Shown one piece after another: positions 28,900 to 39,020 of a DNA stretch of 64,000 nt (its first letter is position 1; each line of letters starts with the position of its first letter). The DNA comes from Pseudoalteromonas sp. H105. Lineage in GTDB: Bacteria > Pseudomonadota > Gammaproteobacteria > Enterobacterales > Alteromonadaceae. The stretch spans positions 124,001-188,000 of the forward strand of contig NZ_LOFH01000009.1 in NCBI RefSeq assembly GCF_001469215.1. Direction: 5' to 3'. Both the position numbers and the translations under genes were made by a program. Under the pieces are notes generated by a model. It saw only the letters and a list, made by a program, of their open reading frames with translations. It did not search any database and was not told the DNA's origin.

Positions 28900-31371
28900 A
28901 TGGCTATAAAAAAACATTTGGCAGTAACAAGTTTATTAGGGGCAAGTTTTGCAGCCCTTGGCCAAAACTCCTTTATTGTTGACGATTTAAAAGTTGAAGG
29001 TTTACAGCGTGTAGCACTGGGTGCTGCATTAACGCATATTCCAATCAATGTCGGTGACAGTGTAGATGACTATACAATTTCAAAAACAATTAAGTCGTTG
29101 TATAGCTCAGGTCACTTTGACAACATAAAAGCATTACGAGATGGCAACAATGTTATTTTTAAAGTAACAGAGCGCCCGACGATCAGTTTTATCGAATTTG
29201 ATGGCAATAAAGATATTAAGGACGAGCAGTTAACTCAGTCTTTAGAGCAGCAGGATATTCGCCAAGGTGAACCGCTAGACAAAACAGTGGTTGATAATAT
29301 TGAGAAAGGCTTAATTGAGTTTTTTCATAGTATTGGTAAATACAATGCAAAAATCGATATTAGCATCACAAAGTTGCCACGAAACCGCGTTAAATTGAAA
29401 TTAGAGTTTGACGAAGGTGATGCTGCTTCAATTCGCCAAATTAACTTAGTGGGTAATGAACTATTCCCTGATGAAGAGTTATTAGCACTTGCTGAGTCAC
29501 AGCAAGATTTACCTTGGTGGCAGTTTATGGGTAGCGATCGTTACCAAAAACAAACCATTGAAGGTGACTTAGAAAATATTCGTAGTTATTACTTAGATCG
29601 TGGCTATCTTCGCTTTAATATCGATTCGACTCAAGTATCTGTCAGTCCAGAACGTGAATCTGTTTATGTTACGGCTAACATCACAGAAGGTGTCAAATAT
29701 AAAGTAAAAGGCTTTGATTTCATCGGTGACTTGCTTGGGCGTGAAGAATTAATCAAAAGCGTAATCCCACTTCGAGCAGGAGAGCTTTACAATGGTTCAG
29801 TGGTCACATCGTCTGAAGAGTTTATCAAAAGCTACTTAGCCCGCTTTGGTTATGCTAACGCTGAAGTGCGTACGATTCCTGAGATTGATGATGAAAGCAA
29901 AGAAGTACAACTAACATTATCGGTTAACCCAGGTAAGCGTGTTTATGTACGACGTATTATTGTCGGTGGTAACCAAAATACCTCAGATGAAGTATTACGC
30001 CGTGAAATGACGCAGCTCGAAGGTGCGTGGCTTTCAAACCAAAATCTAGAGCGTTCTAAATTGCAAATTCAACGTTTACCTTATATGGAAACAGTTGACT
30101 TTAATATAGTGCCAGTCCCTGGTGTAGATGACCAAGTGGACGTTGACTTTAATGTTAAAGAGCAATCCGCCGGTAGCTTTAATGCAGGACTTGCGTATGG
30201 TTCTTACCTTGGTTTGCAGTTTAATATTGGTGTAACTGAGTCAAACTTCTTAGGAACGGGTAACCAAATTGGTTTTAATATCAATACGTCACGTGGTTCT
30301 GAGCGTGTAAGCCTATCATACACAGACCCTTATTTTACGCCTGATGGTGTATCACAAGGTAGCAGCATATTTTACAGTAACTATGATGCAAGTAAGTTTA
30401 GTCTTATCGATTATAAATCGAAGAGCTACGGTATTGGTACAAATGTTGGTTTCCCAATCGATGCCGTTAATCGTGTGAATTTTGGTGTTAAATGGATTCA
30501 AGAAGAGCTCTCTGAAATTGCTGAATATGAGCAAACACGCGTTATGCGTGAAACCTTCTTAGACCCAGAGAACCCAGATGCAGGCTTTGACTTTACCAAG
30601 TATGAGTTAAGCGTAGGTTGGTCACGTATAACGGTAAACCGCGGTTTATTCCCAACAGCAGGTTCACGTCAAACACTTAATTTAACAGGCACTACGCCTA
30701 ACTCTGATTTAACTTACTTTAAGCTAAATTATGATTCGCGTTTTTATTGGCCTATTAGTGATGATCATCGTTGGGTGTTTTCAACGCGTGCGGCACTTGG
30801 CTACGGCAATGGTTATGGTGAAACGAACGGTTACGACCAAACATTACCATTCCAAGAGTACTTCCGTATTACAGAAATGGAATTACGTGGTTTTGACCGT
30901 AATACAATTCTACCTCGTGCAGTATCTAGAACACCAAAATTAATTCCGGGCACCCCATTGCCAGATGGCACACCGACTGGCAGTATAGGCGGCGCATCAG
31001 AGTTTGACGTACTAAATACACAAGGTCGAATTGGTGGTAATGCGAAAGCGGTTGCGGGTATGGAGTTAATTGTACCGACGCCATTCTTAGATGAAGAGAA
31101 CACGAGTTCTGTGCGTACTAGTTTCTTCGTTGACGCTGCAAATGTGTGGGATACAGAATTTAATGTGGATCGTTATCAGAATTTAGGGCCGGATGAGCGT
31201 GCTAAATTAGAGGACTACTCAGATCCTGCACGTTTTAGAGTATCAACAGGTTTATCATTACAATGGGTTTCACCTATGGGCCCAATGCTGATTAGTTTTG
31301 CGTATCCATTGCAACAAGAAGAAGATGACGATACGAAGACCATCAGTTTTAATATTAGTAATACATTCTAA
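28900..31371 (+). CDS. bamA: Outer membrane protein assembly factor BamA
   Basis: An 823-residue Omp85 protein, the central beta-barrel insertase of the BAM complex. A signal peptide (MAIKKHLAVTSLLGASFAALG) is followed by five POTRA domains (about residues 22-420), a 16-strand barrel with the conserved motif VRTSFFVDAANVWDT, and a terminal aromatic (NISNTF). The frame is open from 28855, but ATG 28900 has AAAGGA upstream and places the signal peptide first. It follows rseP and precedes skp, as in E. coli; expression by sigma-E is likely but no promoter was identified. Confidence 0.96.
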   Translation: MAIKKHLAVTSLLGASFAALGQNSFIVDDLKVEGLQRVALGAALTHIPINVGDSVDDYTISKTIKSLYSSGHFDNIKALRDGNNVIFKVTERPTISFIEFDGNKDIKDEQLTQSLEQQDIRQGEPLDKTVVDNIEKGLIEFFHSIGKYNAKIDISITKLPRNRVKLKLEFDEGDAASIRQINLVGNELFPDEELLALAESQQDLPWWQFMGSDRYQKQTIEGDLENIRSYYLDRGYLRFNIDSTQVSVSPERESVYVTANITEGVKYKVKGFDFIGDLLGREELIKSVIPLRAGELYNGSVVTSSEEFIKSYLARFGYANAEVRTIPEIDDESKEVQLTLSVNPGKRVYVRRIIVGGNQNTSDEVLRREMTQLEGAWLSNQNLERSKLQIQRLPYMETVDFNIVPVPGVDDQVDVDFNVKEQSAGSFNAGLAYGSYLGLQFNIGVTESNFLGTGNQIGFNINTSRGSERVSLSYTDPYFTPDGVSQGSSIFYSNYDASKFSLIDYKSKSYGIGTNVGFPIDAVNRVNFGVKWIQEELSEIAEYEQTRVMRETFLDPENPDAGFDFTKYELSVGWSRITVNRGLFPTAGSRQTLNLTGTTPNSDLTYFKLNYDSRFYWPISDDHRWVFSTRAALGYGNGYGETNGYDQTLPFQEYFRITEMELRGFDRNTILPRAVSRTPKLIPGTPLPDGTPTGSIGGASEFDVLNTQGRIGGNAKAVAGMELIVPTPFLDEENTSSVRTSFFVDAANVWDTEFNVDRYQNLGPDERAKLEDYSDPARFRVSTGLSLQWVSPMGPMLISFAYPLQQEEDDDTKTISFNISNTF

Positions 31372-31382
31372 AGGAGTTTTTT

Positions 31383-31901
31383 GTGAAGAAATCATTTAAA
31401 TCATCGGCAATTGCCTTATTAGCCACACTTATGATGGGTACTTCAGCGAGTGCATTTGCTCATAAAGTTGGTATTGTAGATATGCAAGAAATCTACAAGC
31501 AAATTCCTCAAATGGCTAAAGTAGAGCAAACTTTACAAGCTGAATTTGCTGAACGTCGCCAAGAAATTGAGAAGCTTCAAGGTGATATCCGTTTTGAAGC
31601 GGAGAAATTTAAACGTGAAAGCACAACAATGAGCCAAGCGCAAAAAGACGCGCTTCGCGAAAAAGTTGAGGGTATGCAAAAAAACCTTGCAGAAAAAGGT
31701 CGTCCTTTAGAGCAAGAAATTAAAATGCGTCAAAATCAGGAATTAGCTAAAGTACAAAAGCTTATTATCGATGCAATCCAAACAGTTGCTAAAGATGGCA
31801 AGTATGATGAAGTTAAAGTAAAAGACACTACTGTCTACTTTAACCCTAAGACAGTTTCTGATTTATCAGAAAAAGTTGTTGAAAAAGTAAGTAAACAATA
31901 G
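31383..31901 (+). CDS. skp: Periplasmic chaperone Skp (OmpH)
   Basis: A 172-residue periplasmic holdase that carries unfolded outer-membrane proteins to BamA. It has a Sec signal peptide (ending ASAFAHKVG), then HKVGIVDMQEIYKQIPQM, and long charged coiled-coil arms rich in Lys, Glu and Gln (about residues 45-130). The start is GTG with AAGGAG eight bases upstream. It lies 11 bases after bamA. Confidence 0.95.
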   Translation: MKKSFKSSAIALLATLMMGTSASAFAHKVGIVDMQEIYKQIPQMAKVEQTLQAEFAERRQEIEKLQGDIRFEAEKFKRESTTMSQAQKDALREKVEGMQKNLAEKGRPLEQEIKMRQNQELAKVQKLIIDAIQTVAKDGKYDEVKVKDTTVYFNPKTVSDLSEKVVEKVSKQ

Positions 31902-31908
31902 AAGAAAT

Positions 31909-32949
31909 ATGCAAAATTATACGCTTTCGCAGATTGCGGAACTTCTTGGCGCTGAACTCGATGGGGACGGCGCTATAGAAATCTCAAAAATAGCGACACT
32001 TGCAAATGCCCAGTCTGGGCATATTGCATTTTTAGCGAACAAGAAATATCGCCCGCAATTGGATAATACACATGCCAGTGCGGTGATATTATCTGCAGCA
32101 GATGCCTCTTATTATCAGGGAAATAAGCTTATTGCAGCTAACCCCTATAATAGCTATGCACAGCTTGCTCAGATAATGGATACTACGCCTACATCAGCAG
32201 CAACAGGTATACACCCCAGCGCAGTTGTTCATCCTGAGGCGCAGGTTGCTGATTCGGCATCTGTTGGTGCCAATGTGGTGATTGAAGCGGGGGCACAGAT
32301 TGCTGATAATGTGCAAATAGGTGCTAATTGCTTTATCGGTGCGATGGCTAAAATAGGCTGCAACACTAAACTGTGGTCGAATGTATCTATTTATCACGAT
32401 GTTGAAATTGGCGAAAATTGTCTATTTCAAGCAAGCTCAATCATAGGTAGCGATGGTTTTGGTTATGCGAATGATAAAGGGCAGTGGATAAAAATACCTC
32501 AAATCGGTACTGTTGTTATAGGCGATAATGTTGAAATTGGTGCCGGAGTTACGATTGACCGTGGTGCGCTAGATAACACAATAATTCATAGTAATGTGAT
32601 TATCGACAATCAAGTGCATTTAGCACATAACGTAGAGATCGGTTCGGGGACGGCTATTGCCGCCTGCACAGTAATCGCGGGTAGTACAACAGTAGGTAAA
32701 AATTGCCAATTTGCAGGGCTTGTAGGCATAAATGGTCACATTGATATATGTGATGGTGTTATACTTACCGGTATGAGTATGGTAACTAAGTCAATTAAAG
32801 AGCCTGGTATCTATTCTTCTGGTATGCCGCACTCAACCAATAAAGAGTGGCGTCGTAATATTGCTCATTTGCGTAATTTACCAGAGATGAAAGACCGCCT
32901 TAAAGCACTAGAGACTTTGACTCAGTCATTAAATGTTGATAATCAATAA
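31909..32949 (+). CDS. lpxD: UDP-3-O-(3-hydroxyacyl)glucosamine N-acyltransferase
   Basis: A 346-residue enzyme (E. coli 341) catalysing the third step of lipid A synthesis: N-acylation of UDP-3-O-acyl-GlcN from acyl-ACP. The N-terminal uridine-binding domain ([22 protein letters not shown]) is followed by a left-handed beta-helix of hexapeptide repeats and the catalytic-His region ([13 protein letters not shown]). It ends with a short C-terminal helical extension. It lies between skp and fabZ in conserved order. Confidence 0.96.
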   Translation: MQNYTLSQIAELLGAELDGDGAIEISKIATLANAQSGHIAFLANKKYRPQLDNTHASAVILSAADASYYQGNKLIAANPYNSYAQLAQIMDTTPTSAATGIHPSAVVHPEAQVADSASVGANVVIEAGAQIADNVQIGANCFIGAMAKIGCNTKLWSNVSIYHDVEIGENCLFQASSIIGSDGFGYANDKGQWIKIPQIGTVVIGDNVEIGAGVTIDRGALDNTIIHSNVIIDNQVHLAHNVEIGSGTAIAACTVIAGSTTVGKNCQFAGLVGINGHIDICDGVILTGMSMVTKSIKEPGIYSSGMPHSTNKEWRRNIAHLRNLPEMKDRLKALETLTQSLNVDNQ

Positions 32950-32959
32950 GGATGCTATT

Positions 32960-33412
32960 TTGGCAAACGAATTAAATAGCTTAGATATACAAGAAATATT
33001 GAGCTTACTGCCGCACCGTTACCCTATGTTATTAGTGGACAGAGTGCTTGATCACACGCCAGGCGAGTCACTACACGCCATAAAGAATGTAAGCGTGAAT
33101 GAACCTATATTTACTGGTCATTTTCCAAATCAGCCAATTTTTCCAGGTGTTCTTATTTTAGAGGCTATGGCACAAGCCACAGGCCTACTCGGATTCAAAA
33201 CGGTTGAAAATCGCAGTGAAAACGAGCTTTACTTATTTGCCGCAATTGATAACGCTCGATTTAAACAACCGGTTGTTCCTGGCGATACTATGCATTTACA
33301 TGTACAGTTTTTAAAAGAGCGCCGCAATATATGGAAATTTGCAGCAGAAGCTAAAGTTGATGGTAAGGTAGTGTGTACTGCTGAAATCATGTGTGCGAGA
33401 AGAGAGCTTTAA
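32960..33412 (+). CDS. fabZ: 3-hydroxyacyl-ACP dehydratase FabZ
   Basis: A 150-residue hot-dog-fold dehydratase (E. coli 151) of fatty-acid elongation. It competes with LpxA and LpxC for 3-hydroxyacyl-ACP. Catalytic residues are in [11 protein letters not shown] (His54) and [11 protein letters not shown] (Glu68), the same numbering as E. coli. The open frame begins at an ATG at 32933 inside lpxD. The start is set instead at TTG 32960, because AAGGA lies seven bases ahead and the N terminus then aligns with the family. Confidence 0.94.
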   Translation: MANELNSLDIQEILSLLPHRYPMLLVDRVLDHTPGESLHAIKNVSVNEPIFTGHFPNQPIFPGVLILEAMAQATGLLGFKTVENRSENELYLFAAIDNARFKQPVVPGDTMHLHVQFLKERRNIWKFAAEAKVDGKVVCTAEIMCARREL

Positions 33413-33414
33413 TT

Positions 33415-34185
33415 GTGATCCATCCTACAGCGATAATCGAATCAGGTGCGAAGTTAGGCAATAACGTATCAGTTGGCCCTTACAGCTACATTGGTAACGA
33501 TGTAGTCATAGGTGATAATTGTATTATTGAATCTCATGTGGTTGTTAAAGGGCCTTCTACTATTGGCTCTGGCAACCATATTTTTCAATTTGCTTCAGTA
33601 GGTGAAGCCTGCCAAGATAAAAAATACAATAACGAACCAACAACACTTATTATCGGTGATAATAATGTTATTCGTGAATGTGCCACAATACACCGCGGTA
33701 CGATTCAAGACCAAGGTATTACTAAAATTGGTAGTAATAACTTATTTATGGCGTATACCCATGTTGCGCATGATGCGGTAATTGGTGATAACGTTATTTT
33801 TGCAAATAATGCCTCGGTTGCAGGCCATGTTCATGTTGGTGATTGGGTTATTCTTGCTGGTAACTCGGGTGTTCATCAGTTTTGTAAAATTGGTGCGCAT
33901 GCGTTTGTGGGTATGTATTCTGGAATTAACAAAGATGTGCCACCATTTGTAACGACAATTGGCACACCCGCAGGCCCTGTGGCTATTAATACTGAAGGCA
34001 TGAAGCGTCGAGGCTTTGACAGTGATGAAGTGATGGCGACACGCCGTGCTTACAAAACACTGTATCGTAAAAGTTTGGGTGTTGAAGAGGCTATCGCTGC
34101 ATTAAGTGAAGATGCGGCTAAATACCCAGCAGTTCAGCTAATGGTTGATTTTGTAAAAAGCTCTGAGCGTGGCATTATTCGTTAA
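33415..34185 (+). CDS. lpxA: UDP-N-acetylglucosamine acyltransferase
   Basis: A 256-residue enzyme (E. coli 262), first step of lipid A synthesis. It is a left-handed beta-helix with repeats such as VIGDNCIIESHVVVKG and the active-site segment YTHVAHDAVIGDN (catalytic His), with the C-terminal helical domain EGMKRRGFDSDEVMATRRAYKTLYR. The start GTG 33415 lies just after the fabZ stop, with AGAGAG upstream; the frame is open to an ATG within fabZ, but that would add eight non-family residues. It is followed by a terminator, not by lpxB as in E. coli. Confidence 0.95.
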   Translation: MIHPTAIIESGAKLGNNVSVGPYSYIGNDVVIGDNCIIESHVVVKGPSTIGSGNHIFQFASVGEACQDKKYNNEPTTLIIGDNNVIRECATIHRGTIQDQGITKIGSNNLFMAYTHVAHDAVIGDNVIFANNASVAGHVHVGDWVILAGNSGVHQFCKIGAHAFVGMYSGINKDVPPFVTTIGTPAGPVAINTEGMKRRGFDSDEVMATRRAYKTLYRKSLGVEEAIAALSEDAAKYPAVQLMVDFVKSSERGIIR

Positions 34186-34198
34186 TTACACCGCTTAA

Positions 34199-34237
34199 TA
34201 AAAAACCACCGCTTTGTAATAATCGGTGGTTTTTTTA
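34199..34237. terminator. Bidirectional terminator between lpxA and cydC
   Basis: AAAAAACCACCG pairs with CGGTGGTTTTTTT across an 11-12 base loop. Runs of A and T on the two sides allow termination of lpxA on the plus strand and of the cyd operon on the minus strand. Confidence 0.9.
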
Positions 34238-34240
34238 TGT

Positions 34241-35974
34241 TTAAAATCGTGTCACTAAAGACACGTAGTCTATTTCACTTTCAAGTAGGGCGCTGTGTGT
34301 ATCGACAGCTCTTACAGCTCCTTCCTCCAGCCATATTACTTTATCCATTGAGTCCAACAATGCGGGGTCATGTGTAATGGTGATAATTGTTTTATCGGCC
34401 ATGACACTCATTATCGTATTGATCACTTCGTGTTTAGTGTGGTTATCTAGGCTTTCAGTTGGTTCATCTAAAATCATAATAGGGCTATTGCGAAGTAAAG
34501 CTTGTGCAATGGCTATGCGCCTTGCTTGCCCTTGTGACACTGCACGTCCTGCTGTCCCTAAGCGTGTATTTAAGCCAGAAGATAATTGCGATAGCCATAG
34601 ACCTAATTGCGCTTGTTCACACGCCTTTAAAAGCATTTCATCAGTCGCATCGGGCTGCGCGTAGCGTAAGTTTTCAGCTAAAGAGCCATCAAATATATGG
34701 TGATGTTGTGCAAGTATGGTCAGTAAGTCAAAGCGGTTATCGGTTGATAGGGTACTAATATCAACATCACCTTCACGTGTGTGCAGTTTTATCTGTCCAC
34801 TTTGCGTTGGCCAAAGCCCTGTTAATAAATTGATTAACGTACTCTTTCCACTGCCACTGGGGCCCACTAATGCGACTTTTTGCTTTGCTGAAATAGTGAT
34901 ACTAACTTTTTTCAGAGCGTGAATTTGTTCATTATAGCGATAATCAATATGAGTAAATGAGACACCTAAAGGCTGCTTTTCAACACTCATCGTTGTGGTG
35001 ACAGGCGCTGATGTCAATTTATCCTCTAATTCAAAAATACGCGACGCAGCGCTGAGGGTATTAGGGAGCTGTATGAACGCGTTAGGTAGATTAAGAACGG
35101 TCTCAAAGCTTGCCAACACAAATAAGCTCATCATAGCTAGCTCGACATGAGCCACTTGGTTGCTGCTGATAAGTGGGATTAAAATCACAACACTCGCTAG
35201 CATTGTCAATTGTGTGATTAGTAAAGTGAGGCCATTACTGTTTGCAAGTGCACAATGGCGTTTATGTAATTGCTGGTTATACACTTTACTTGAGTGATCG
35301 CATGTTGCTAGCATTTTAGCTGAGGCTTGGAAGAGCATTAGTTCTCGCGAACCTTGTAAGGTGTCTGATAACTGTGCCCTTAACAGGGCTGATTGTTCTC
35401 GCTCTTGTATTGCTGTTTTACTAAACTTTATGCCTAAGTAAGTGGGTACTATCATGCCCACGATCATTAATGCGGTAAAACAGACAAGGGCAACATTAGG
35501 GTTGTATGCATTCATGAATAGCATGACGACGGGTATAGCAAATATGGCAACGATAATCGGCAACAAAACATGTAAGTAGAACGTGTCTAGTGCATCGACA
35601 TCATTTTGCATTCTATTAACTAAATCAGCACTGCGACTCATCGCTAAGTCAACATTATTTAACTGACTGAGTGTTTTAAATACATGAGTTCTAATGTCAC
35701 TTAACAGTAAAAACGTGGCATTATGCGTGATGAGCCGTTCGCCATAGCGAGAAGCGGTTCTTACAATGGCTAAAAACCGAATGACACCGGCAGGCGTAAA
35801 GTAATTCATATGGACAGATGCAATACCCGCCGCGGCCATTGAAGCCAAAAACCACCCGGATATTGCAAGTAAGCCGACATTAGCTAAAACGGTTAGGGTC
35901 GATAAAAAAGCACCAAGCAGTAGCATACCGATGTGGGGCCTACAGAGTTTCAATAAACGAATAAAGTTAGCCAT
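34241..35974 (-). CDS. cydC: Glutathione/cysteine ABC exporter subunit CydC
   Basis: A 577-residue half-ABC exporter (E. coli 573): six membrane helices and a C-terminal ATPase with Walker A (VGPSGSGKSTL), the signature region VSQGQARRIAIAQALL and Walker B (IMILDEPTESLD). N-terminal LLAISGWFLASMAAAGIA and GVIRFLAIVRTASRYGERLITHNATF are typical of CydC. CydDC exports cysteine and glutathione to the periplasm and is required to assemble cytochrome bd. The ATG at 35974, with AGGTG upstream, overlaps the cydD stop by 8 bases. Confidence 0.93.
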   Translation of the reverse strand: MANFIRLLKLCRPHIGMLLLGAFLSTLTVLANVGLLAISGWFLASMAAAGIASVHMNYFTPAGVIRFLAIVRTASRYGERLITHNATFLLLSDIRTHVFKTLSQLNNVDLAMSRSADLVNRMQNDVDALDTFYLHVLLPIIVAIFAIPVVMLFMNAYNPNVALVCFTALMIVGMIVPTYLGIKFSKTAIQEREQSALLRAQLSDTLQGSRELMLFQASAKMLATCDHSSKVYNQQLHKRHCALANSNGLTLLITQLTMLASVVILIPLISSNQVAHVELAMMSLFVLASFETVLNLPNAFIQLPNTLSAASRIFELEDKLTSAPVTTTMSVEKQPLGVSFTHIDYRYNEQIHALKKVSITISAKQKVALVGPSGSGKSTLINLLTGLWPTQSGQIKLHTREGDVDISTLSTDNRFDLLTILAQHHHIFDGSLAENLRYAQPDATDEMLLKACEQAQLGLWLSQLSSGLNTRLGTAGRAVSQGQARRIAIAQALLRNSPIMILDEPTESLDNHTKHEVINTIMSVMADKTIITITHDPALLDSMDKVIWLEEGAVRAVDTHSALLESEIDYVSLVTRF

Positions 35975-37727
35975 GTTGAGCACCTGCGTTGAGAAGTTGC
36001 CAGAACGTGCCTTTTTCTTTATTAAGCTGTTTGTAGCTACCCTGTTCGATGATGTGGCCGTGTTGCATCACAAAAATGTTGTCTGCTTTACTAACGGTAT
36101 TTAACCTGTGGGCAATAACGAGAACGAGGCTGTGTTTTGCATAGTCAGTGATCGCCTTACTTATTAGCTGTTCAGTTTGACTATCAAGGTGTGCACTAGG
36201 TTCATCTAGCATCAGGATAGGTGCATCCTTTAAAAATGCACGTGCCAGTGCGATACGCTGTTTTTGTCCACCAGAGAGGCCTTCACCTTGTTCACCGAGA
36301 AGTGTATCGAACCCTTGAGGTAATGCCTGAATAAACTCAAGTGCCCCCGCTTTGGCGGCAGCGTGCTCCAGTTGTGTATGTGTCGCTTTGGCATTAGCTA
36401 GGCGTAAATTGTCAGCAACACTCATGTAAAATAAAGTCGGTTTTTGTGGGATCCAGGCTATATTTTGCAGCCAGCTCTGGTTTTCATAATGAGATAGGGG
36501 GGTGTCATTGATAAAAATATGTGTATTTGCTTGATGATGAAAGCCAAGTAAGCAATCAAATAAGGTGCTTTTACCTGCGCCACTGTCGCCCACAAATGCA
36601 AACAACCCTCTTTCAGGTAAGCTGATATTTATATCGGATATCCCTTCTTTACTATCGGGGTATAAAAAGCTTAACTGCTTAGCACTAATATTATTTATGG
36701 GTAATGGGACTGGTTTTTTTTGCGCAGAGGGGAGTTGTTCTTCTGCGTTTATTATGTCAATCATATCTGCCGCTGCGCTAATACCTTCTAAGCGAGCATG
36801 ATAATGGGTGCCCATTTGACGCAAGGGTAAATAAAACTCAGGGGCTAGCAGCAGGACTACAAAGCCGGTAGCAAAATCAAGTGTGCCAAAAAATAATCTA
36901 AAGCCAATAATTACCGCCACTAAAGCGACGCTAATGGTGGCAAAAAACTCTAACGCGAATGCAGATAGAAATGCGACTTTGAGTACGCTCATTGTCGAGG
37001 AGCGAAAATCATCAGAGATTTTTGCTATGTGCGCTAGCTCAGTGCGAGTTGCGTTAAATAGTTTTAATTGTGTTAAGCCTTGCACTCGGTCTAAAAAGTA
37101 ATTCCCCAAAACAGATAGCTGCTGCCAGCGTTGTTGGTTTAGCTCTTCTGCTTTGTGGCCTACTAAAATCATAAAAAAGGGGATTAGGGGCGCAGTCAGT
37201 AAAAAGATCAAGCCTGCTTTGTAATCTGTTGGAAAAATAACAATGAGGATCGCAAAGGGGATGAGCGCGCTATATGCAATGCTCGGCAAGTAGCTCGCGT
37301 AGTATTGGTGCAGTGCTTCAACACCGTCATGCAACGTGTTTAACATCGCACCTTGGCCTTTACTTTCAATGTACGCGGGCCCTAAACGGTTTAACTTAGC
37401 GAGCAATGTTTGGCGCATCGAAGATTTGATCTTTTGCGCAGCATAGTGGCTTAATCGTTCGCTTAGCGCTAAAAATAGAGCCCTTAATAGTATAAGCCCA
37501 GCCAAAGGCCATAATAGAAAACTGACCTCATTCATAGCTTTGCTTTCAAACATGACAAGGTGTGCCGCATTAGCCAGTAAATAGCAGGACGCTATCATCA
37601 GCACCGCGTTGAGTGTGCCAAATGCAATGCTTGTTTTTAATAAACGGGCACCACTTTGACTGTGGTGCTTTAAGAATGCGCGCAGTTTAGTTTGCTGCGC
37701 GCGATCTGGGCGATGTTTAGTTGTCAT
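35967..37727 (-). CDS. cydD: Glutathione/cysteine ABC exporter subunit CydD
   Basis: A 586-residue half-ABC exporter (E. coli 588), partner of CydC. Membrane domain motifs: NRLGPAYIESKGQGAMLNTLHDGVEAL and FATGFVVLLLAPEFYLPLRQMGTHYHA. ATPase motifs: Walker A (GDSGAGKSTLF), signature (LSGGQKQRIALARAFL), Walker B (ILMLDEPSAHLD). The frame opens at 37748. The ATG at 37727 is preferred because it lies in ATGACAACTAA, overlapping the cydX stop, a layout that suggests translational coupling. Confidence 0.93.
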   Translation of the reverse strand: MTTKHRPDRAQQTKLRAFLKHHSQSGARLLKTSIAFGTLNAVLMIASCYLLANAAHLVMFESKAMNEVSFLLWPLAGLILLRALFLALSERLSHYAAQKIKSSMRQTLLAKLNRLGPAYIESKGQGAMLNTLHDGVEALHQYYASYLPSIAYSALIPFAILIVIFPTDYKAGLIFLLTAPLIPFFMILVGHKAEELNQQRWQQLSVLGNYFLDRVQGLTQLKLFNATRTELAHIAKISDDFRSSTMSVLKVAFLSAFALEFFATISVALVAVIIGFRLFFGTLDFATGFVVLLLAPEFYLPLRQMGTHYHARLEGISAAADMIDIINAEEQLPSAQKKPVPLPINNISAKQLSFLYPDSKEGISDINISLPERGLFAFVGDSGAGKSTLFDCLLGFHHQANTHIFINDTPLSHYENQSWLQNIAWIPQKPTLFYMSVADNLRLANAKATHTQLEHAAAKAGALEFIQALPQGFDTLLGEQGEGLSGGQKQRIALARAFLKDAPILMLDEPSAHLDSQTEQLISKAITDYAKHSLVLVIAHRLNTVSKADNIFVMQHGHIIEQGSYKQLNKEKGTFWQLLNAGAQHG

Positions 37728-37869
37728 CTTGGCGTTTAAGTTTTTCATGTAATGCTAATTCATCATCAGCAATGCTGTCTTTATGTTGCTGAAATTCGTA
37801 CCACATGACATTGATCACGCCTAAGGTACACGCGAGTAAAACACCGAGTATCCATGCGAAATACCACAT
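37717..37869 (-). CDS. cydX: Cytochrome bd-I accessory subunit CydX
   Basis: A 50-residue protein (the usual length is 30-50) starting MWYFAWILGVLLACTLGVIN and continuing VMWYE, which is the CydX/CbdX signature. It is a single transmembrane helix that sits beside CydA and stabilises the haem groups, followed by a charged tail. AAGGAG lies seven bases before the ATG. The gene lies between cydB and cydD, and its 3' end overlaps the chosen cydD start. The sequence match is near-diagnostic despite the small size. Confidence 0.95.
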   Translation of the reverse strand: MWYFAWILGVLLACTLGVINVMWYEFQQHKDSIADDELALHEKLKRQDDN

Positions 37870-37880
37870 ATTGAGTCTCC

Positions 37881-39020
37881 TTAATAACTGCCATGAGTGT
37901 TGTTTTTAATTTCAGATTGTGTGACTTTACGCCACATTTTTACGTAGCACCAAGTCGTGTAACACAAAATCAAGGGAACAAAAATGGTCGCTGCTATAAA
38001 CATTACATTTAATGTCATATGGCTAGATACAGCGTCCCACATTGTTAAGCTTATATTTGGGTTATTAATAGAGGGCATTACAAATGGAAACATCGCACTG
38101 CCTGCTGTCATAATAACGCCAATTAGCATTGTGCTCGTTGTGACTAATGCCAACGCCGGTTTGTTTAGCTTAGATAGTATAATGGCTAAGATTGCTGATA
38201 CAAAAGCCAGCACAGGGAATACCATGGTGAGTGGCATTTTACTGTAATTATCAAGCCATGCACCAGGTGCTGTTGTAACCACTTTGCCAAGTGGATTTGC
38301 ATAGCTTTGTGTATCTGGCATTGAAACAATTTGATACCCATCCATCTTTGTTACCCAAAAGCCAGCCACGGCAAAAAGGGTAATAAAAACAATTAATGCG
38401 TAACGACCAAATTTAGCTGAGCGAATAGAGACTTCAGCGTCTGTTCTTAGTTGTAACCACATGCCAGCATGACCAACCAGCATAGTAATGCTTACTAATC
38501 CTGCAATGAGGGCGAAGGGATTAAGCAAAGCGAAGAATGACCCTTGATAGGTCGTACGTAATAAGTTGTCGATATCAAAAGGGACCCCTTGCAGCACATT
38601 ACCAAACGCGACACCAAACACCAATGCGGGTACGAAACTGCCTATGAGCAAAGCCCAGTCCCAGTTATTGCGCCATTTTGCTGATTCTAGTTTCGATCGG
38701 TAGTCAAAGGCGAGTGGGCGTAAAAACAATGCAAATAACACGAGCATCATCGCAAAGTAAAAGCCAGAGAATGCAGCTGCGTAAACCATTGGCCAAGCAG
38801 CAAACAAGGCACCCCCAGCGGTGATGAACCAAACTTGGTTGCCATCCCAATGAGCTCCAATGGTGTTGATTACAGTGCGTCTTTCTAAATCGGTTTTACC
38901 AACGAGGCGAAGAAGTATAGCCACGCCCATATCCATTCCATCGGTAATAGCAAAGCCAATCAAGAGAACACCAATCAATAGCCACCAAATAAATTTTAGT
39001 GTCTCGTAATCAAAAATCAT
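37881..39020 (-). CDS. cydB: Cytochrome bd ubiquinol oxidase subunit II
   Basis: A 379-residue membrane protein (E. coli 379). It has the N-terminal segment FIWWLLIGVLLIGFAITDGMDMGVAIL and INTIGAHWDGNQVWFITAGGALFAAWPMVYA, both conserved in CydB. With CydA and CydX it forms the quinol oxidase that reduces O2 at low oxygen with high affinity. It overlaps the cydA stop by four bases (ATGA) and is followed after 11 bases by cydX. Confidence 0.96.
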   Translation of the reverse strand: MIFDYETLKFIWWLLIGVLLIGFAITDGMDMGVAILLRLVGKTDLERRTVINTIGAHWDGNQVWFITAGGALFAAWPMVYAAAFSGFYFAMMLVLFALFLRPLAFDYRSKLESAKWRNNWDWALLIGSFVPALVFGVAFGNVLQGVPFDIDNLLRTTYQGSFFALLNPFALIAGLVSITMLVGHAGMWLQLRTDAEVSIRSAKFGRYALIVFITLFAVAGFWVTKMDGYQIVSMPDTQSYANPLGKVVTTAPGAWLDNYSKMPLTMVFPVLAFVSAILAIILSKLNKPALALVTTSTMLIGVIMTAGSAMFPFVMPSINNPNISLTMWDAVSSHMTLNVMFIAATIFVPLILCYTTWCYVKMWRKVTQSEIKNNTHGSY

